A stretch of DNA of 64,000 nucleotides from Chloroflexota bacterium (lineage in GTDB: Bacteria; Chloroflexota; UBA6077; FW602-bin22). The notes under the pieces are model-generated. The model saw only the letters and a list, made by a program, of their open reading frames with translations, made no database searches and had not been told where the DNA came from. Positions 15,640-24,046 of the stretch are shown here, piece after piece (position 1 is the stretch's first letter; every line of letters begins with the position of its first letter). The DNA is taken from positions 1-64,000 of the forward strand of contig VGOZ01000002.1 of NCBI GenBank assembly GCA_016875715.1, written 5' to 3'. The position numbers and the translations under genes are program-made.

Positions 15640-16872
15640 ATGCGGGTCGCGGTGATCGGGGCCGGTGTGGTCGGCGCGTCGATCGCGTACCGACTCCAGG
15701 CCGGCGGCGCACAGGTGACGCTCATCGATGCCGCCGGGCCGGCGGAGGAGACCACCGCGCGCAGTTCGGCGTGGCTCAACGGCAACGACAAACCACCGCT
15801 GCACTACCAGCAATTGAACGCCGACGGGATCGAGGCGCACCGGCGGCTGGGGCGGGATCTCGGCACGGCACAGTGGCTCCACGAGAGCGGGTGCGTGATG
15901 TTCGAGGCGGAGCAAGCAATGCCCGTTCACGGCGTGGGGCCCGATCGTCTCGCCGATCGGGTCGCGCGCCTCGCCGCTTCCGGGTACCACGCCGAACTGA
16001 TCGATCGCGCGCAGGCCCGAGAACTGGAGCCGACAGTCGACTTCTCCCGCGCCGCCACGCTGGCGTGGTTCGCACGCGAGTGCTGGGCGGATGGTCCCCT
16101 CCTCGTGCGGACGCTGGTCGAGGCCGGTGAGGCGCGCGGCATGGTGACGCGGTTCCACACGGTCGTCTACTCCCTGCAGTCCGAAACCTCGGGTGCCACG
16201 ATGATCCTCCTGCCGGTCGAGCCATCCCGCGGCGCGTGGCCGCGCGCACGGGCGGGCGAGAGCGCCGTGGACGCGATGGGAGATGAGCGCTTCCATGGCG
16301 AGGGCGAACTCTGGGCGTTCGACCGCGTCGTCGTCGCGGCGGGCCGGTTCACCGATCGGGTCGCGGCGCGCGCCGGAGTGCGGGTTCCGCTCGCGCCGAC
16401 GTATGGCCTGCTCGCCGCCACCACCCCGTTCGCCGATCGACCTCGCCGCGTCGTGTACTGCCCGAACGTTCACTTCCGGCCCGAGCCCGGGGGTGGCCTC
16501 CTGCTCCAGGATGACTCGCTGGACCTGACCGTCGGCGCCGCGACACCCGAGTCGCCCCCGCCGCCGGGGTGCGAAGAACTGCTGGCGCGGGCGCGCGCGT
16601 ACGTTCCCGCACTGGCGGACGCAAGCATCGCCTCTGCCCACATCGGTACGCGGCCGATGCCGGCCGACGGGTACCCGATCGTGGGCAACGCGGGATGTCC
16701 CAAATGGCTGACCATCGCGGTAACGCATAGCGGCATGACGCTCGGCCCGCTCCTCGGCGAACTGGTCAGCCGCGAGGTCCTCAGCGGTGCGCCCGAGGAA
16801 CGGCTCGCGCCGTACCGGCTGACGCGCTTCGCGGCCGCGGGCGTGGGTCGGGGATCGCAACGTGATGGGTGA
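15640..16872 (+). CDS. FAD-dependent oxidoreductase, D-amino-acid oxidase (DAO) family
   Basis: A 410-residue flavoprotein. Its Rossmann motif VAVIGAGVVGASIAYRL opens the protein and is followed by the acidic strand end TLIDA. A second FAD contact is RVVVAAGRFTDRVA (about residue 228), and a C-terminal GTRPMPADGYPIVGNAGC segment is typical of glycine oxidase and D-amino-acid dehydrogenase relatives. It oxidises a small amine or amino acid, identity unknown. It overlaps the ArsR remnant region on the other strand. The membrane protein gene follows 27 nt downstream. Confidence 0.75.
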   Translation: MRVAVIGAGVVGASIAYRLQAGGAQVTLIDAAGPAEETTARSSAWLNGNDKPPLHYQQLNADGIEAHRRLGRDLGTAQWLHESGCVMFEAEQAMPVHGVGPDRLADRVARLAASGYHAELIDRAQARELEPTVDFSRAATLAWFARECWADGPLLVRTLVEAGEARGMVTRFHTVVYSLQSETSGATMILLPVEPSRGAWPRARAGESAVDAMGDERFHGEGELWAFDRVVVAAGRFTDRVAARAGVRVPLAPTYGLLAATTPFADRPRRVVYCPNVHFRPEPGGGLLLQDDSLDLTVGAATPESPPPPGCEELLARARAYVPALADASIASAHIGTRPMPADGYPIVGNAGCPKWLTIAVTHSGMTLGPLLGELVSREVLSGAPEERLAPYRLTRFAAAGVGRGSQRDG

Positions 16873-16899
16873 GTCGTCTCGAACCGAATCAGCCCCGCG

Positions 16900-17955
16900 A
16901 TGAGTGCCGTTCTCGCGCTGGTCCTCCCCGGAGCTGCAGCGTTCGTCTGCCTGCTGTTCGCCGCGCTGGTGTTCGAGCAGTTCCGCCTGCGCCGCCGAGC
17001 GTTCCAGGTACTCTGGGCGCTCGGCCTGCTCTGGTACGGAATCGGCGCGGGGACAGAGTTCGTCGGCGCGGCGTTCGGGTGGTCCGAGCCGATCTACCGG
17101 CTCTGGTATCTGTTCGGCGCGATCCTCACCGCGGCGTACCTCGGCGCGGGGACGGTCACGCTCCTCGCGCGCACCGGGTTCGGCTACATCGCCGCGCTCG
17201 GCCTGATCGTGGGCGGCCTGTTCGCGCTGCTCAGTCAACAGCGTCTGGTACGCGAGGGCACGCCGGCCGATTCCGCAGCCGTGTACGGGACGCTCATGCT
17301 CGCGGTCGCCGCCGGCGAGGTCCTCATCTATGTCACGCTGCGGCACCGTCACCTCGTTGGCCACGTCACGATCGGCATCCTTGCCGCGGCCACTTTCGTC
17401 GCGGCGTGGATGGCGCTCACGGCGCCGGTCGCCCCGCCCGGCTACGCACTCGATCCCTACCACGTCCCGGTCGGGTCGGCCTTCGACCCGAATGTGCGGG
17501 TACTGACCGGGCCGTTCAACATCGCTGGGGCGCTCTGCCTCGTCGGCGGCGCGATCTACTCGGCGTACGTCTACATGCCGAAGCGGAAGATCCTGCGCGC
17601 GCGCCGACTCCCGCCAATCGCGGCGCAGGTGTACGGGTTCGCGACCGTGCTCGTGAACCTCGTCGCGTCCATCCCGTCCGCATGGGGGGCGGCACGCGCG
17701 GGCGCGGTGCATTCGCGGGTGCCCGCGACGCTCCTCATCGCCGTCGGCGGCTTCATTCCCAGTATCACCAGCGGCCTGAACCGGTTCGGCCTCACCTGGG
17801 GCTTCTTCCTCGGCGAACTGCTCGGCGTGCTCTTCATCTTCGCGGGATTCCTCGTCAGCGAGGAGGTATTCCGCGACCGGCGCGTCTCTCTGGGCTCGCT
17901 GGTCCTCTGGCGCGGGTCGGGGTCCCTCGGCGCGCCGTCCGCGCCGCGCCACTGA
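16900..17955 (+). CDS. Polytopic membrane protein of unknown function
   Basis: A 351-residue protein with about eight or nine hydrophobic helices spread over the whole length. It starts MSAVLALVLPGAAAFVCLLF, has short basic loops such as QFRLRRRAFQ and MPKRKILRARRL, and ends in a polar tail. No catalytic or transport motif is recognised. It lies 27 nt after the DAO-type oxidoreductase on the same strand, so the two may share a transcript. It is convergent with the NYN gene at a 6-nt gap. Confidence 0.6.
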   Translation: MSAVLALVLPGAAAFVCLLFAALVFEQFRLRRRAFQVLWALGLLWYGIGAGTEFVGAAFGWSEPIYRLWYLFGAILTAAYLGAGTVTLLARTGFGYIAALGLIVGGLFALLSQQRLVREGTPADSAAVYGTLMLAVAAGEVLIYVTLRHRHLVGHVTIGILAAATFVAAWMALTAPVAPPGYALDPYHVPVGSAFDPNVRVLTGPFNIAGALCLVGGAIYSAYVYMPKRKILRARRLPPIAAQVYGFATVLVNLVASIPSAWGAARAGAVHSRVPATLLIAVGGFIPSITSGLNRFGLTWGFFLGELLGVLFIFAGFLVSEEVFRDRRVSLGSLVLWRGSGSLGAPSAPRH

Positions 17956-17961
17956 GGAGGC

Positions 17962-18600
17962 TCAGTTCGCGAGCGTGTCCGCGACCTCGACACTGGCGCT
18001 GCGTCGGACGTTCCGCACCTCGTTCCGCATGTCGTCGATCCAGTAGATCCGGTCGGCGCGCGACTGCAGTTCGGTCGAGACCCCGACGCGAAAGACGACC
18101 AGTTCGAACTGCTTGCCCCGCTCGCAGAGGTGCTCGATCGCATCGAGGAGATCGGCGTCGCCCGAGGAGAGGATCAGCGTGTCGTACTCGTCCACGAGCG
18201 CGAGCGCAAGCGTGGCGATGCCCACGTCGACCCCCTTCTGTTCCTGGCGGGAGAGGCGGTGGTCGGGCGCGCCGCGCCCGTGGGGACATTCCAGACTGAC
18301 GTTCTCACCGCACGCCTCGCAGCGCGCCCGGTGGGCGGCGACGTTGCGCAGCGGGTAGAGCTTGGTGATGATTTTCGGCCCGAACGGTGGTGCGCTGCGG
18401 AGCCAGTTGTGAAACGCGGCCTGCTGGTCCGAGACCGGCATGGGTACCGAGTTGAGGAAGTACGCCCGCCAGATCGGGCCATCGTTCTCCACGTGCGCGC
18501 GCAGTTTTCGGTAGTCGAACTGATATCCCGGTTCGACCGACGTCTGTGACGACCAGAGATAGCCGCCGTCGATGAGCCACAGCCCGCGTCTCCGCTCCAC
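17962..18600 (-). CDS. NYN-domain ribonuclease-like protein with internal zinc knuckle
   Basis: A 212-residue NYN (LabA/DUF88, PIN-like) protein. Acidic residues of the expected active site are Asp11 (LIDGGYL), Asp125 (EQKGVDVGIA) and Asp148/Asp150 (SSGDADL). Between strands 2 and 3 lies an insertion with C94, C97, C105 and H107 (CEACG ... ECPH), a likely zinc knuckle. LabA-type proteins are thought to cleave RNA, but few are characterised. It starts at GTG and stands alone between two other units. Confidence 0.75.
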   Translation of the reverse strand: MERRRGLWLIDGGYLWSSQTSVEPGYQFDYRKLRAHVENDGPIWRAYFLNSVPMPVSDQQAAFHNWLRSAPPFGPKIITKLYPLRNVAAHRARCEACGENVSLECPHGRGAPDHRLSRQEQKGVDVGIATLALALVDEYDTLILSSGDADLLDAIEHLCERGKQFELVVFRVGVSTELQSRADRIYWIDDMRNEVRNVRRSASVEVADTLAN

Positions 18601-18675
18601 ATACGCTCCCGGGCCGGCCGCTGCCGGCGGGGTGATCGTAGGGGAGGCGGGCGCCGATCGTGGGCGCCCCGACGT

Positions 18676-19656
18676 TCAGGCGGTCGCGGTGCGTTTCAGT
18701 TCCGGCATCACCTCGCGCGCGAACAGGTCGAAGGTCTCCTCCGACCAGAGGGACGAGGGGTGTGGCCCGTGGGAGATGATGAAATGGTTGATGCCCCAGC
18801 GCACCTGCGTCTGGAGGCCGCGCAGTACCTCATCCGGTGTCCCGATCACGTATCGTCGACGCGCTTCCGACTCGTCGATGCCGCCGTTGATCTCGCGGAG
18901 CATCTCGACCACAGCCGCCACGTCGCTCGTCCGGCGGGACACGATCACGTTGGTGAATGAGGAGATCTCGATCTCGGCGAAGTCGCGCCCGGCTGCCTGG
19001 CACGCGGCGCGGAGGTCGACCAGTTTCGCAGCCAGCGGTTCGCCATCCGGAAAGTTCGCCGCGCCGCCATTCCATCCCGCGGCGTAGCGCGCGGTGAGGC
19101 GCATCATCCGTTCGCCGGTCGCGGCGATCCAGATGGGCACCGGCGGGCTGGGCATCAGCAGGCTGGCGTCGGTGAGGTGATAGTGCTTGCCAGCGAGCGT
19201 GACCCGCTCCCCGGCGAGCAGCCCGGTGAGGATGCGGAGGTATTCGTCGAGGCGGCCGACCCGTGCGTCGAAACCGAGGCCGAACGCGGCGTGCTCGATC
19301 GGCTGGTTTCCCGCGCCGATACCAAGAATGAGGCGCCCCTCGGCCAGTTCCTGGAGTGCTCCGGCCATCTTGGCGAGCATGGCCGGATGGCGGAATCCCG
19401 CGGCCAGGACCATGCTGCCCACCCGCGCCCGCCTGGTTGCCATCACCAATGCGGTCATCGTCGTCCACGCCTCGGGATAGGGGTTCAGGACCCCTTTTGG
19501 CCGCTCGATGAAGAAGTGATCGGGCACCCAGAGCGAGTCGAACCCGAGCTCGTCGGCGCGCTGCCCGTAGCGCACGATCTGGCGGTGGTTCGGCGGCCCG
19601 TATGTCCGCGGGTCGCCCAACCCTCGCGGGATGAACATTCCTACTCTGACCGGCAC
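18676..19656 (-). CDS. LLM-class oxidoreductase, probably F420-dependent
   Basis: A 326-residue luciferase-like monooxygenase-fold enzyme. Visible features are ADELGFDSLWVPDHFF near the start, the LILGIGAGNQPIEHAAFGL motif, PVPIWIAATGERMMRLTARY, and VIGTPDEVLRGLQTQV near the C-terminus. Members with this pattern use F420H2 or FMN; F420 is favoured by analogy with Chloroflexota and Actinobacteria. The GTG start is preceded by GGGAGGG. No operon partners. Confidence 0.8.
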   Translation of the reverse strand: MPVRVGMFIPRGLGDPRTYGPPNHRQIVRYGQRADELGFDSLWVPDHFFIERPKGVLNPYPEAWTTMTALVMATRRARVGSMVLAAGFRHPAMLAKMAGALQELAEGRLILGIGAGNQPIEHAAFGLGFDARVGRLDEYLRILTGLLAGERVTLAGKHYHLTDASLLMPSPPVPIWIAATGERMMRLTARYAAGWNGGAANFPDGEPLAAKLVDLRAACQAAGRDFAEIEISSFTNVIVSRRTSDVAAVVEMLREINGGIDESEARRRYVIGTPDEVLRGLQTQVRWGINHFIISHGPHPSSLWSEETFDLFAREVMPELKRTATA

Positions 19657-19880
19657 GTGGTTCCCTCCCGGCGCTAGCCTATCAGCGATGTGCGGTCGCC
19701 ATGGCGGCGCGTCGAGGCAGAGGGGGCGGCGATGGCCCGAGCGCCATCGTCCTGACGCGCACCACTCGGGCGTCAGTCCCGCTCAGTGGGTCCGTGAGAA
19801 GCAGATCAGGCCGATGAGAGGGGGTTAGATTCCACGGCAGCGCCGCGGAAACCAGATGTCCTGAGGAGGTGCCGGATCAT

Positions 19881-20057
19881 ATGGCTGAGCACATATCGGG
19901 AGGCACAGCTCACGAAATACCGCACGACCTGGAACATGCTCTTATCTCCGATGCAGATGCACTGGATCGATGGGAGAACCTCACGCCTCTAGCACGTAAT
20001 GAGTGGATTTGCTGGACGATCTCGGTTCGACGGTCGGCCTATTTCCCTGCACCGTGA
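19881..20057 (+). pseudogene. Truncated YdeI/OmdA-like protein (N-terminal fragment)
   Basis: Fifty-eight residues from ATG at 19881, with a Shine-Dalgarno GAGGAGG upstream. They include HEIPHDLEHALISDADALDR and LTPLARNEWICWTIS, which match the YdeI/OmpD-associated family. Family members continue with VKKPETRxxRIERL and a Cys-rich CCWPGC ending. Here the frame instead ends after unrelated SAYFPAP. The C-terminal half is not visible downstream. Regarded as a fragment; the call rests on one motif. Confidence 0.45.
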
Positions 20058-20159
20058 AGTCGTGCGACATACCCGCCCTCTCGCCGCTGGGTCATCCGGG
20101 GCGGATAACAGTGGTGGCGCAGCGACTCTTCTCGACCGTCGTCGCCCGGCGGGGTTGAC

Positions 20160-20171
20160 GTGGGTACCCAC
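20160..20171. promoter_or_regulatory. Perfect 12-bp palindrome upstream of a zinc alcohol dehydrogenase
   Basis: GTGGGTACCCAC is a perfect palindrome 39 nt before the dehydrogenase ATG. It directly follows TTGACG (20155-20160), a good -35 hexamer, and a TACCCT -10-like element lies at 20181-20186, though the 20-nt spacing is long. The position suits an operator. Confidence 0.4.
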
Positions 20172-20210
20172 CTCGGGCGCTACCCTATGCGCTCCGGAGG
20201 TAACCCCCAG

Positions 20211-21236
20211 ATGCGCGCGCTACGAATCGTCGCCGAGAAGCAGGTCATCGTGCGGGATCGGCCGCGGCCGGTGCCCGGCGAGGGCGAGGTGCTCATCAAG
20301 GTGCGCGCCTCCGGCATCTGCGGCAGCGATTTGCACCCGTACCGGCACCCCACGCCCGGTCACCTGACCCAGGACTTCATCCCCGGTCACGAGCCGGCCG
20401 GCGACATTGTCGAGGTCGGCCCCGGAGTGGCCGGGTGGTCGGTGGGCGATCGAGTCGTCGTGTACTTCCGTCGGACCTGCGGCGAGTGCATCAACTGCCG
20501 TACCGGGCGTTCCGAGATCTGTTTCCATCGGATGGGCTCCTACGGGCATCTCAACGGCTACGACGGCTCCGATGCCGAGTTCATGGCCGTGCACACGCGC
20601 TGCCTCCTGCAGCTTCCCGAGTACCTGAGCTACGTCGAGGGCGCGATCATCGCCTGTCAGGCGGGCACCGCCTACTGGCCGCTGAAACGGCTCGGAGTCA
20701 GCGGACGCGACACTCTCGTGGTCTCCGGTCTCGGCCCGGTCGGCCTGCTCGCGATCCTGTTCGCGAAGCCAATGGGCGCGCACATCGTCGGCGTCGATCC
20801 CTCCGCCGGGCGACGCGAGATCGCCGCATCCCTGGGTGCCGACCACACGATCGACCCAACTGCCGGACCGGTCGGCGAGCAGATCCAGGCGATTGTGCCC
20901 GAGCGCGGTACATGCCTGATCGAAACCTCGGGATCGAGCGCCGCCCACGCGGTCATTGGCGAGCTCGTGCGCGCCGGCGGGACGGCCGCGATCGTGGGCC
21001 TCGGCAATCCCGAGTTCAAAATGCCGATGATGATGCTCGCCCACCGCGAATTGACCGTTTTCGGCAGCAGCATCTATCCGGATACGATGTTTGCGGAGAT
21101 CTGCACCTTCATCCGCGATCGCGGCGTCAAACTTGAGAGGGTCGTCAGTCACTACATGCCCCTGGAGAAGGGGCCGGAGGCTTTCCAGATCGCGGAGCAG
21201 GCCACGTCGGGGAAGGTCTGCTTCACCTTCGACTGA
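20211..21236 (+). CDS. Zinc-dependent alcohol/threonine dehydrogenase-like MDR enzyme
   Basis: A 341-residue zinc MDR dehydrogenase. The catalytic zinc site is GICGSD, GHEPAG and a later acidic residue. The structural zinc lobe is CGECINCRTGRSEIC. The Rossmann motif is VVSGLGPVGLLAILFA with GVDPS after it. The substrate is likely a polyol, a secondary alcohol or threonine-like. The ATG at 20211 is preferred over an upstream start because GGAGGT precedes it. The DUF3052-like gene follows after 11 nt and may be cotranscribed. Confidence 0.85.
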   Translation: MRALRIVAEKQVIVRDRPRPVPGEGEVLIKVRASGICGSDLHPYRHPTPGHLTQDFIPGHEPAGDIVEVGPGVAGWSVGDRVVVYFRRTCGECINCRTGRSEICFHRMGSYGHLNGYDGSDAEFMAVHTRCLLQLPEYLSYVEGAIIACQAGTAYWPLKRLGVSGRDTLVVSGLGPVGLLAILFAKPMGAHIVGVDPSAGRREIAASLGADHTIDPTAGPVGEQIQAIVPERGTCLIETSGSSAAHAVIGELVRAGGTAAIVGLGNPEFKMPMMMLAHRELTVFGSSIYPDTMFAEICTFIRDRGVKLERVVSHYMPLEKGPEAFQIAEQATSGKVCFTFD

Positions 21237-21247
21237 GCGTCCGGGCG

Positions 21248-21889
21248 ATGGGTCTTGAGGCGCGCGCAGCCCTGCTGGTGGACGGCGGCGAGATTGCCAC
21301 CGGTCGGGCACTTCTGGAGACCGACGAGCTGTTCTTTCGCCCTACCGGAGCGCGTCTGCGCATCCCGCTCGCGACGATCCGCGGCGCTTCGGCCGAGGGC
21401 GCGCGACTCAGGATCCAGCGGGACGAAGGCGCGCTCGTGCTCGATCTCGAAGGACCAGCCCAGCGCTGGGTCGATCGTATCTTGCGGCCGCGGTCGCTTC
21501 TCGACCGCATGGGGCTACGCGCCGGGCAGCGCGTCCGCATCGCAGGAGTCACCGATGAGCCCTTCCTGCGCGATGCGCGCCAGGCTCTCGCCGTCGTCGA
21601 CGACGCGGTCGCGCCGATCGATGTACTGATCCTCCAGATCGAGGATCCAGGCGGACTCGCCGGCATGGGCGCCGCGATCGGACCCGTCCCGCCGGCGGCC
21701 ACCTGGCTGATCACACCGCGTGGACGGGCGGGTTTGGGCGACACGGCGGTGCTCGGGGCCGGCCGAGCGCACGGACTCGTCGATACTCGGGTGGCGCGCT
21801 TCTCAGCGACCCACACCGCGACCCGGTTCAGTCGCCCGCACGTGGGACGGGCCGCCTCCGCACCAGACTTGGCCTCGCCCTCCGCCTGA
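21248..21889 (+). CDS. Hypothetical protein with DUF3052-like C-terminal domain
   Basis: A 213-residue protein. The N-terminal half (LVDGGEIATGRALLETDELF, then RIPLATIRGA) looks like a small beta-rich, PH-like domain. The C-terminal part (about residues 85-200) has LGLRAGQRVRIAGV-type sequence, IDVLILQI, ATWLITPRGRAGLGDT and HGLVDTRVARFSATHTATRF, as in the DUF3052 family. Function unknown. It follows the alcohol dehydrogenase by 11 nt. Confidence 0.6.
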   Translation: MGLEARAALLVDGGEIATGRALLETDELFFRPTGARLRIPLATIRGASAEGARLRIQRDEGALVLDLEGPAQRWVDRILRPRSLLDRMGLRAGQRVRIAGVTDEPFLRDARQALAVVDDAVAPIDVLILQIEDPGGLAGMGAAIGPVPPAATWLITPRGRAGLGDTAVLGAGRAHGLVDTRVARFSATHTATRFSRPHVGRAASAPDLASPSA

Positions 21890-21942
21890 GGCGCGATCGG
21901 GCGCTCCAGCCGTCGGCGCCCGGTCATGGCGCTGCCCCCTTT

Positions 21943-22140
21943 CTCCAGCATCTCCAGGTGCTCGAGAGGAGCGGCGTCGTCCGAGTATCCCGGAGCGGCA
22001 GAGCGGGCGCGCACTACCGGGCGGTCGCGCTGCACCCGAACGCCGACAGTCGCGGCCGACACGAGGCGAGGGGTTTCCACGATGGGTGGGGCCAGGCCTT
22101 TGCCCAGATGGTGGAACTGCGGTGCCCCGGACTCGACTGA
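21943..22140 (+). pseudogene. Collapsed ArsR-AHSA1 gene pair (deletion chimera)
   Basis: In one frame, LQHLQVLERSGVVRVSRSGR (the ArsR recognition helix and wing) is followed after a few residues by ADSRGRHEARGFHDGWGQAF and AQMVEL, which matches the end of an AHSA1/SRPBCC domain. The first half of ArsR and nearly all of AHSA1 are missing. This is the second ArsR/AHSA1 remnant in the window. The rest of the gap 21890-22262 holds no recognised gene. Confidence 0.4.
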
Positions 22141-22262
22141 GGCACCGCGAGCGGGACCGGCGGCTTCCCGCCCGCCCCGCCTGGCTCCGCACCGACCGGT
22201 TCTGACGCACGTCGAGGCCGGCCGTGGGCCGGAAGTCCGCGACTCCCTTCGCGGTACGCCCT

Positions 22263-22664
22263 CTAGCCCATCGTGTTCGCCGCCTCCGGCTTCACCCGGT
22301 AGATGACACGCTGCTCGCCCTCACGGCGGGGGTAGTTGCGGTCGCCCCAGTACTTCTCGCGCAACGAGCAGATGTTGTCAAAGGCGCCTTCCTCGGTCTC
22401 ATCGACCACCTGGCCCCGGATCTGGATGTAGCGGTACGGGTTCTTCGGATCCTGAACCGAAAGCGCGACCTTCGGGTGGCGATGGAGGATGCGGTCCTTC
22501 ACCCGCCGCCGCGCCGTGTTGAAGATGATGTGCTCGCCGTCATAGTCGAACCACATCGGCGTCACGTGGGGCGTGCCGTCCTTCGTCACCAGCGCGAGCG
22601 AGGCGAAAGCCTTCGCCTCGCGCCCGAGGATATCGAGAAACCGCTCTGGAATCGCGTTTGCCAT
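22263..22664 (-). CDS. PPOX-class F420/FMN-dependent oxidoreductase
   Basis: A 133-residue split-beta-barrel flavoprotein of the pyridoxamine-5'-phosphate-oxidase-like group. Typical segments are LALVTKDGTPHVTPMWFDYDG, NTARRRVKDRILHRHPKVAL, and RYIQIRGQVVDE. Rv1155-like members bind F420 and reduce or oxidise small substrates. The ATG is preceded by AAGGAG. A small ORF lies upstream on the same strand. Confidence 0.85.
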   Translation of the reverse strand: MANAIPERFLDILGREAKAFASLALVTKDGTPHVTPMWFDYDGEHIIFNTARRRVKDRILHRHPKVALSVQDPKNPYRYIQIRGQVVDETEEGAFDNICSLREKYWGDRNYPRREGEQRVIYRVKPEAANTMG

Positions 22665-22731
22665 GTGATGTCTCCTTCCGCCTGGTAGAGAGGATGAGGA
22701 TAGACACGCGTTTCGCCACGCGCCGCCACGG

Positions 22732-22872
22732 CTATCCCGGCCGGAGGCGGAACTCGTCAAAGCAGGGCCAGCGGGACGCATCCTCACCGGACATCTCGGC
22801 GGCGAACCCGGCGCGGACGGCGTCGGGCGGACGTTCGATCGGGACGCTAACGTGCTTGATCCGGTACGGCAT
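22732..22872 (-). CDS. Short open frame, possible SRPBCC N-terminal fragment
   Basis: Forty-six residues from ATG to TAG. It starts MPYRIKHVSVPIERPPDAVR, a pattern resembling the first strand and helix of SRPBCC proteins (I..xVxIxRPPxxV), then diverges and ends. It lies 68 nt upstream of the PPOX gene on the same strand. Either a small real gene or another fragment; weakly supported. Confidence 0.3.
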   Translation of the reverse strand: MPYRIKHVSVPIERPPDAVRAGFAAEMSGEDASRWPCFDEFRLRPG

Positions 22873-23226
22873 GAGGCCATCCTAGCCGACGGCCTGCGCC
22901 GGCCGTCTTGAACGAATCGGACACCCGGGCGGCTGCACGCCGCCGCCGTTTTCCGACTTTCTGTTGGAGTCATAGGAACGGGTGTTCTGCTCTGTAAGGT
23001 AGCTAGCGCCAGGGTAGTCGGCTGTGTCGGGAACGCCCCCACGACTAGATTGGCCTTCTCGCAGCGCCCCCAGCGGGAGAAGGAGCACCGACGTCGCCAG
23101 GGCGCGCGCCGCGCACCCGGACGCCGTATCCTGCGCGCGGGCCATCAGTGACCCCGCAACGAGGAGGTTCGGACTTGCTGCGGTCGCTCCACTGGCGGAC
23201 GTGCGCTGCTCGCCGACGACGCGCCC
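22873..23226. other. 354-nt gap without a recognised gene
   Basis: The gap has lower GC in its middle (around 22955-23015) than its surroundings. No family, RNA or strong repeat is recognised. The stretch immediately before 23227 has coding-like sequence in another frame (GFAEAELARM) that may belong to the N-terminus of the GIY-YIG gene. Confidence 0.4.
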
Positions 23227-24015
23227 GTGCAGCTGGACGAGGTGCGCCGCCGGACGAGCCGGCCAGCGAGCCGCTGCACGACGGGTTCGCCGAGGCCGAG
23301 CTGGCTAGGATGCTACGTCTACGCGCTGCGCGATCCGCGCACCGAGGTCATCTTCTACGTCGGGAAGGGCAAGGGCGACCGCGTCTACCAGCACGCGCGG
23401 CACGCCAAGCGGGTCGACGCGGCAGAAACGCCAGAACAGCTCAAGCTCAGCCGTATCCGCGAGATACTCGCCGGGGGCCACGAGGTCGGCGTCGAGATCA
23501 TTCGCCACGGTATGGACGAGGCGGTCGCCTACGAAGTCGAAGGCGCGGTGATCGACGCCCGCGCTGTGGCCGGCGTCGGTCTCACCAACGCCGTTTCCGG
23601 GCATGGGCTCGCGCGGGGTTGGCGCCCGCTCGACGACATCGTCGCGAGGTACGCGGCAAGACCTGCCGAGATCGCACCCCAGCACCGCGTGATCCTCATC
23701 CGGATCAGGCGGCAGTACAAGGCCGGCATGCCGGCGGACGCGCTCTACGAGGCGACGCGGAAGTGGTGGGCGGCCGCGCCGGCGCGGCGCCGGCCCGAGT
23801 GGGCGTTCGCCGTCCACGACGGGATCGTGCGGGCCGTGTACACGATCGAAGGGTGGGAGCGGCCGCAGGAGCACGAGCGCGTCGGACGACTCAAGAACCG
23901 GTGGGCGTTCTTCGGCCGACGCGACGAACCCATGGAGGATGTGTACCTCTGGACGGACGTATCGCGGTACCTGCCGCGGGGCGCCCAGAACCCCACCCGG
24001 TACGTCCATTGCTGA
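23227..24015 (+). CDS. LEM-3-like GIY-YIG domain protein with unknown C-terminal domain
   Basis: A 262-residue protein. The GIY-YIG nuclease motif is CYVYALRDP with FYVGKGKGDRVYQHA (about residues 29-57), in the LEM-3-like subtype. A C-terminal domain (about residues 175-262) carries WAFAVHDGIVRAVYTIEGW and RWAFFGRRDEPMEDVYLWTD. Such fusions occur sporadically in bacteria with unknown role, possibly DNA repair or mobile-element defence. The N-terminal 27 residues look frameshifted: the +1 frame reads LHDGFAEAELAR just before the domain. The start is uncertain. Confidence 0.65.
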   Translation: MQLDEVRRRTSRPASRCTTGSPRPSWLGCYVYALRDPRTEVIFYVGKGKGDRVYQHARHAKRVDAAETPEQLKLSRIREILAGGHEVGVEIIRHGMDEAVAYEVEGAVIDARAVAGVGLTNAVSGHGLARGWRPLDDIVARYAARPAEIAPQHRVILIRIRRQYKAGMPADALYEATRKWWAAAPARRRPEWAFAVHDGIVRAVYTIEGWERPQEHERVGRLKNRWAFFGRRDEPMEDVYLWTDVSRYLPRGAQNPTRYVHC

Positions 24016-24046
24016 GCTCGTACGTGGCCGCAGGCGGTTGGCAACG

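Noticed and set aside
15571-17952. A very long open frame antisense to the oxidoreductase and membrane protein genes.
   Set aside because: The sequence is Arg/Glu/Asp-rich without motifs, as expected from a shadow frame of GC-rich genes, and the sense-strand genes are clear.
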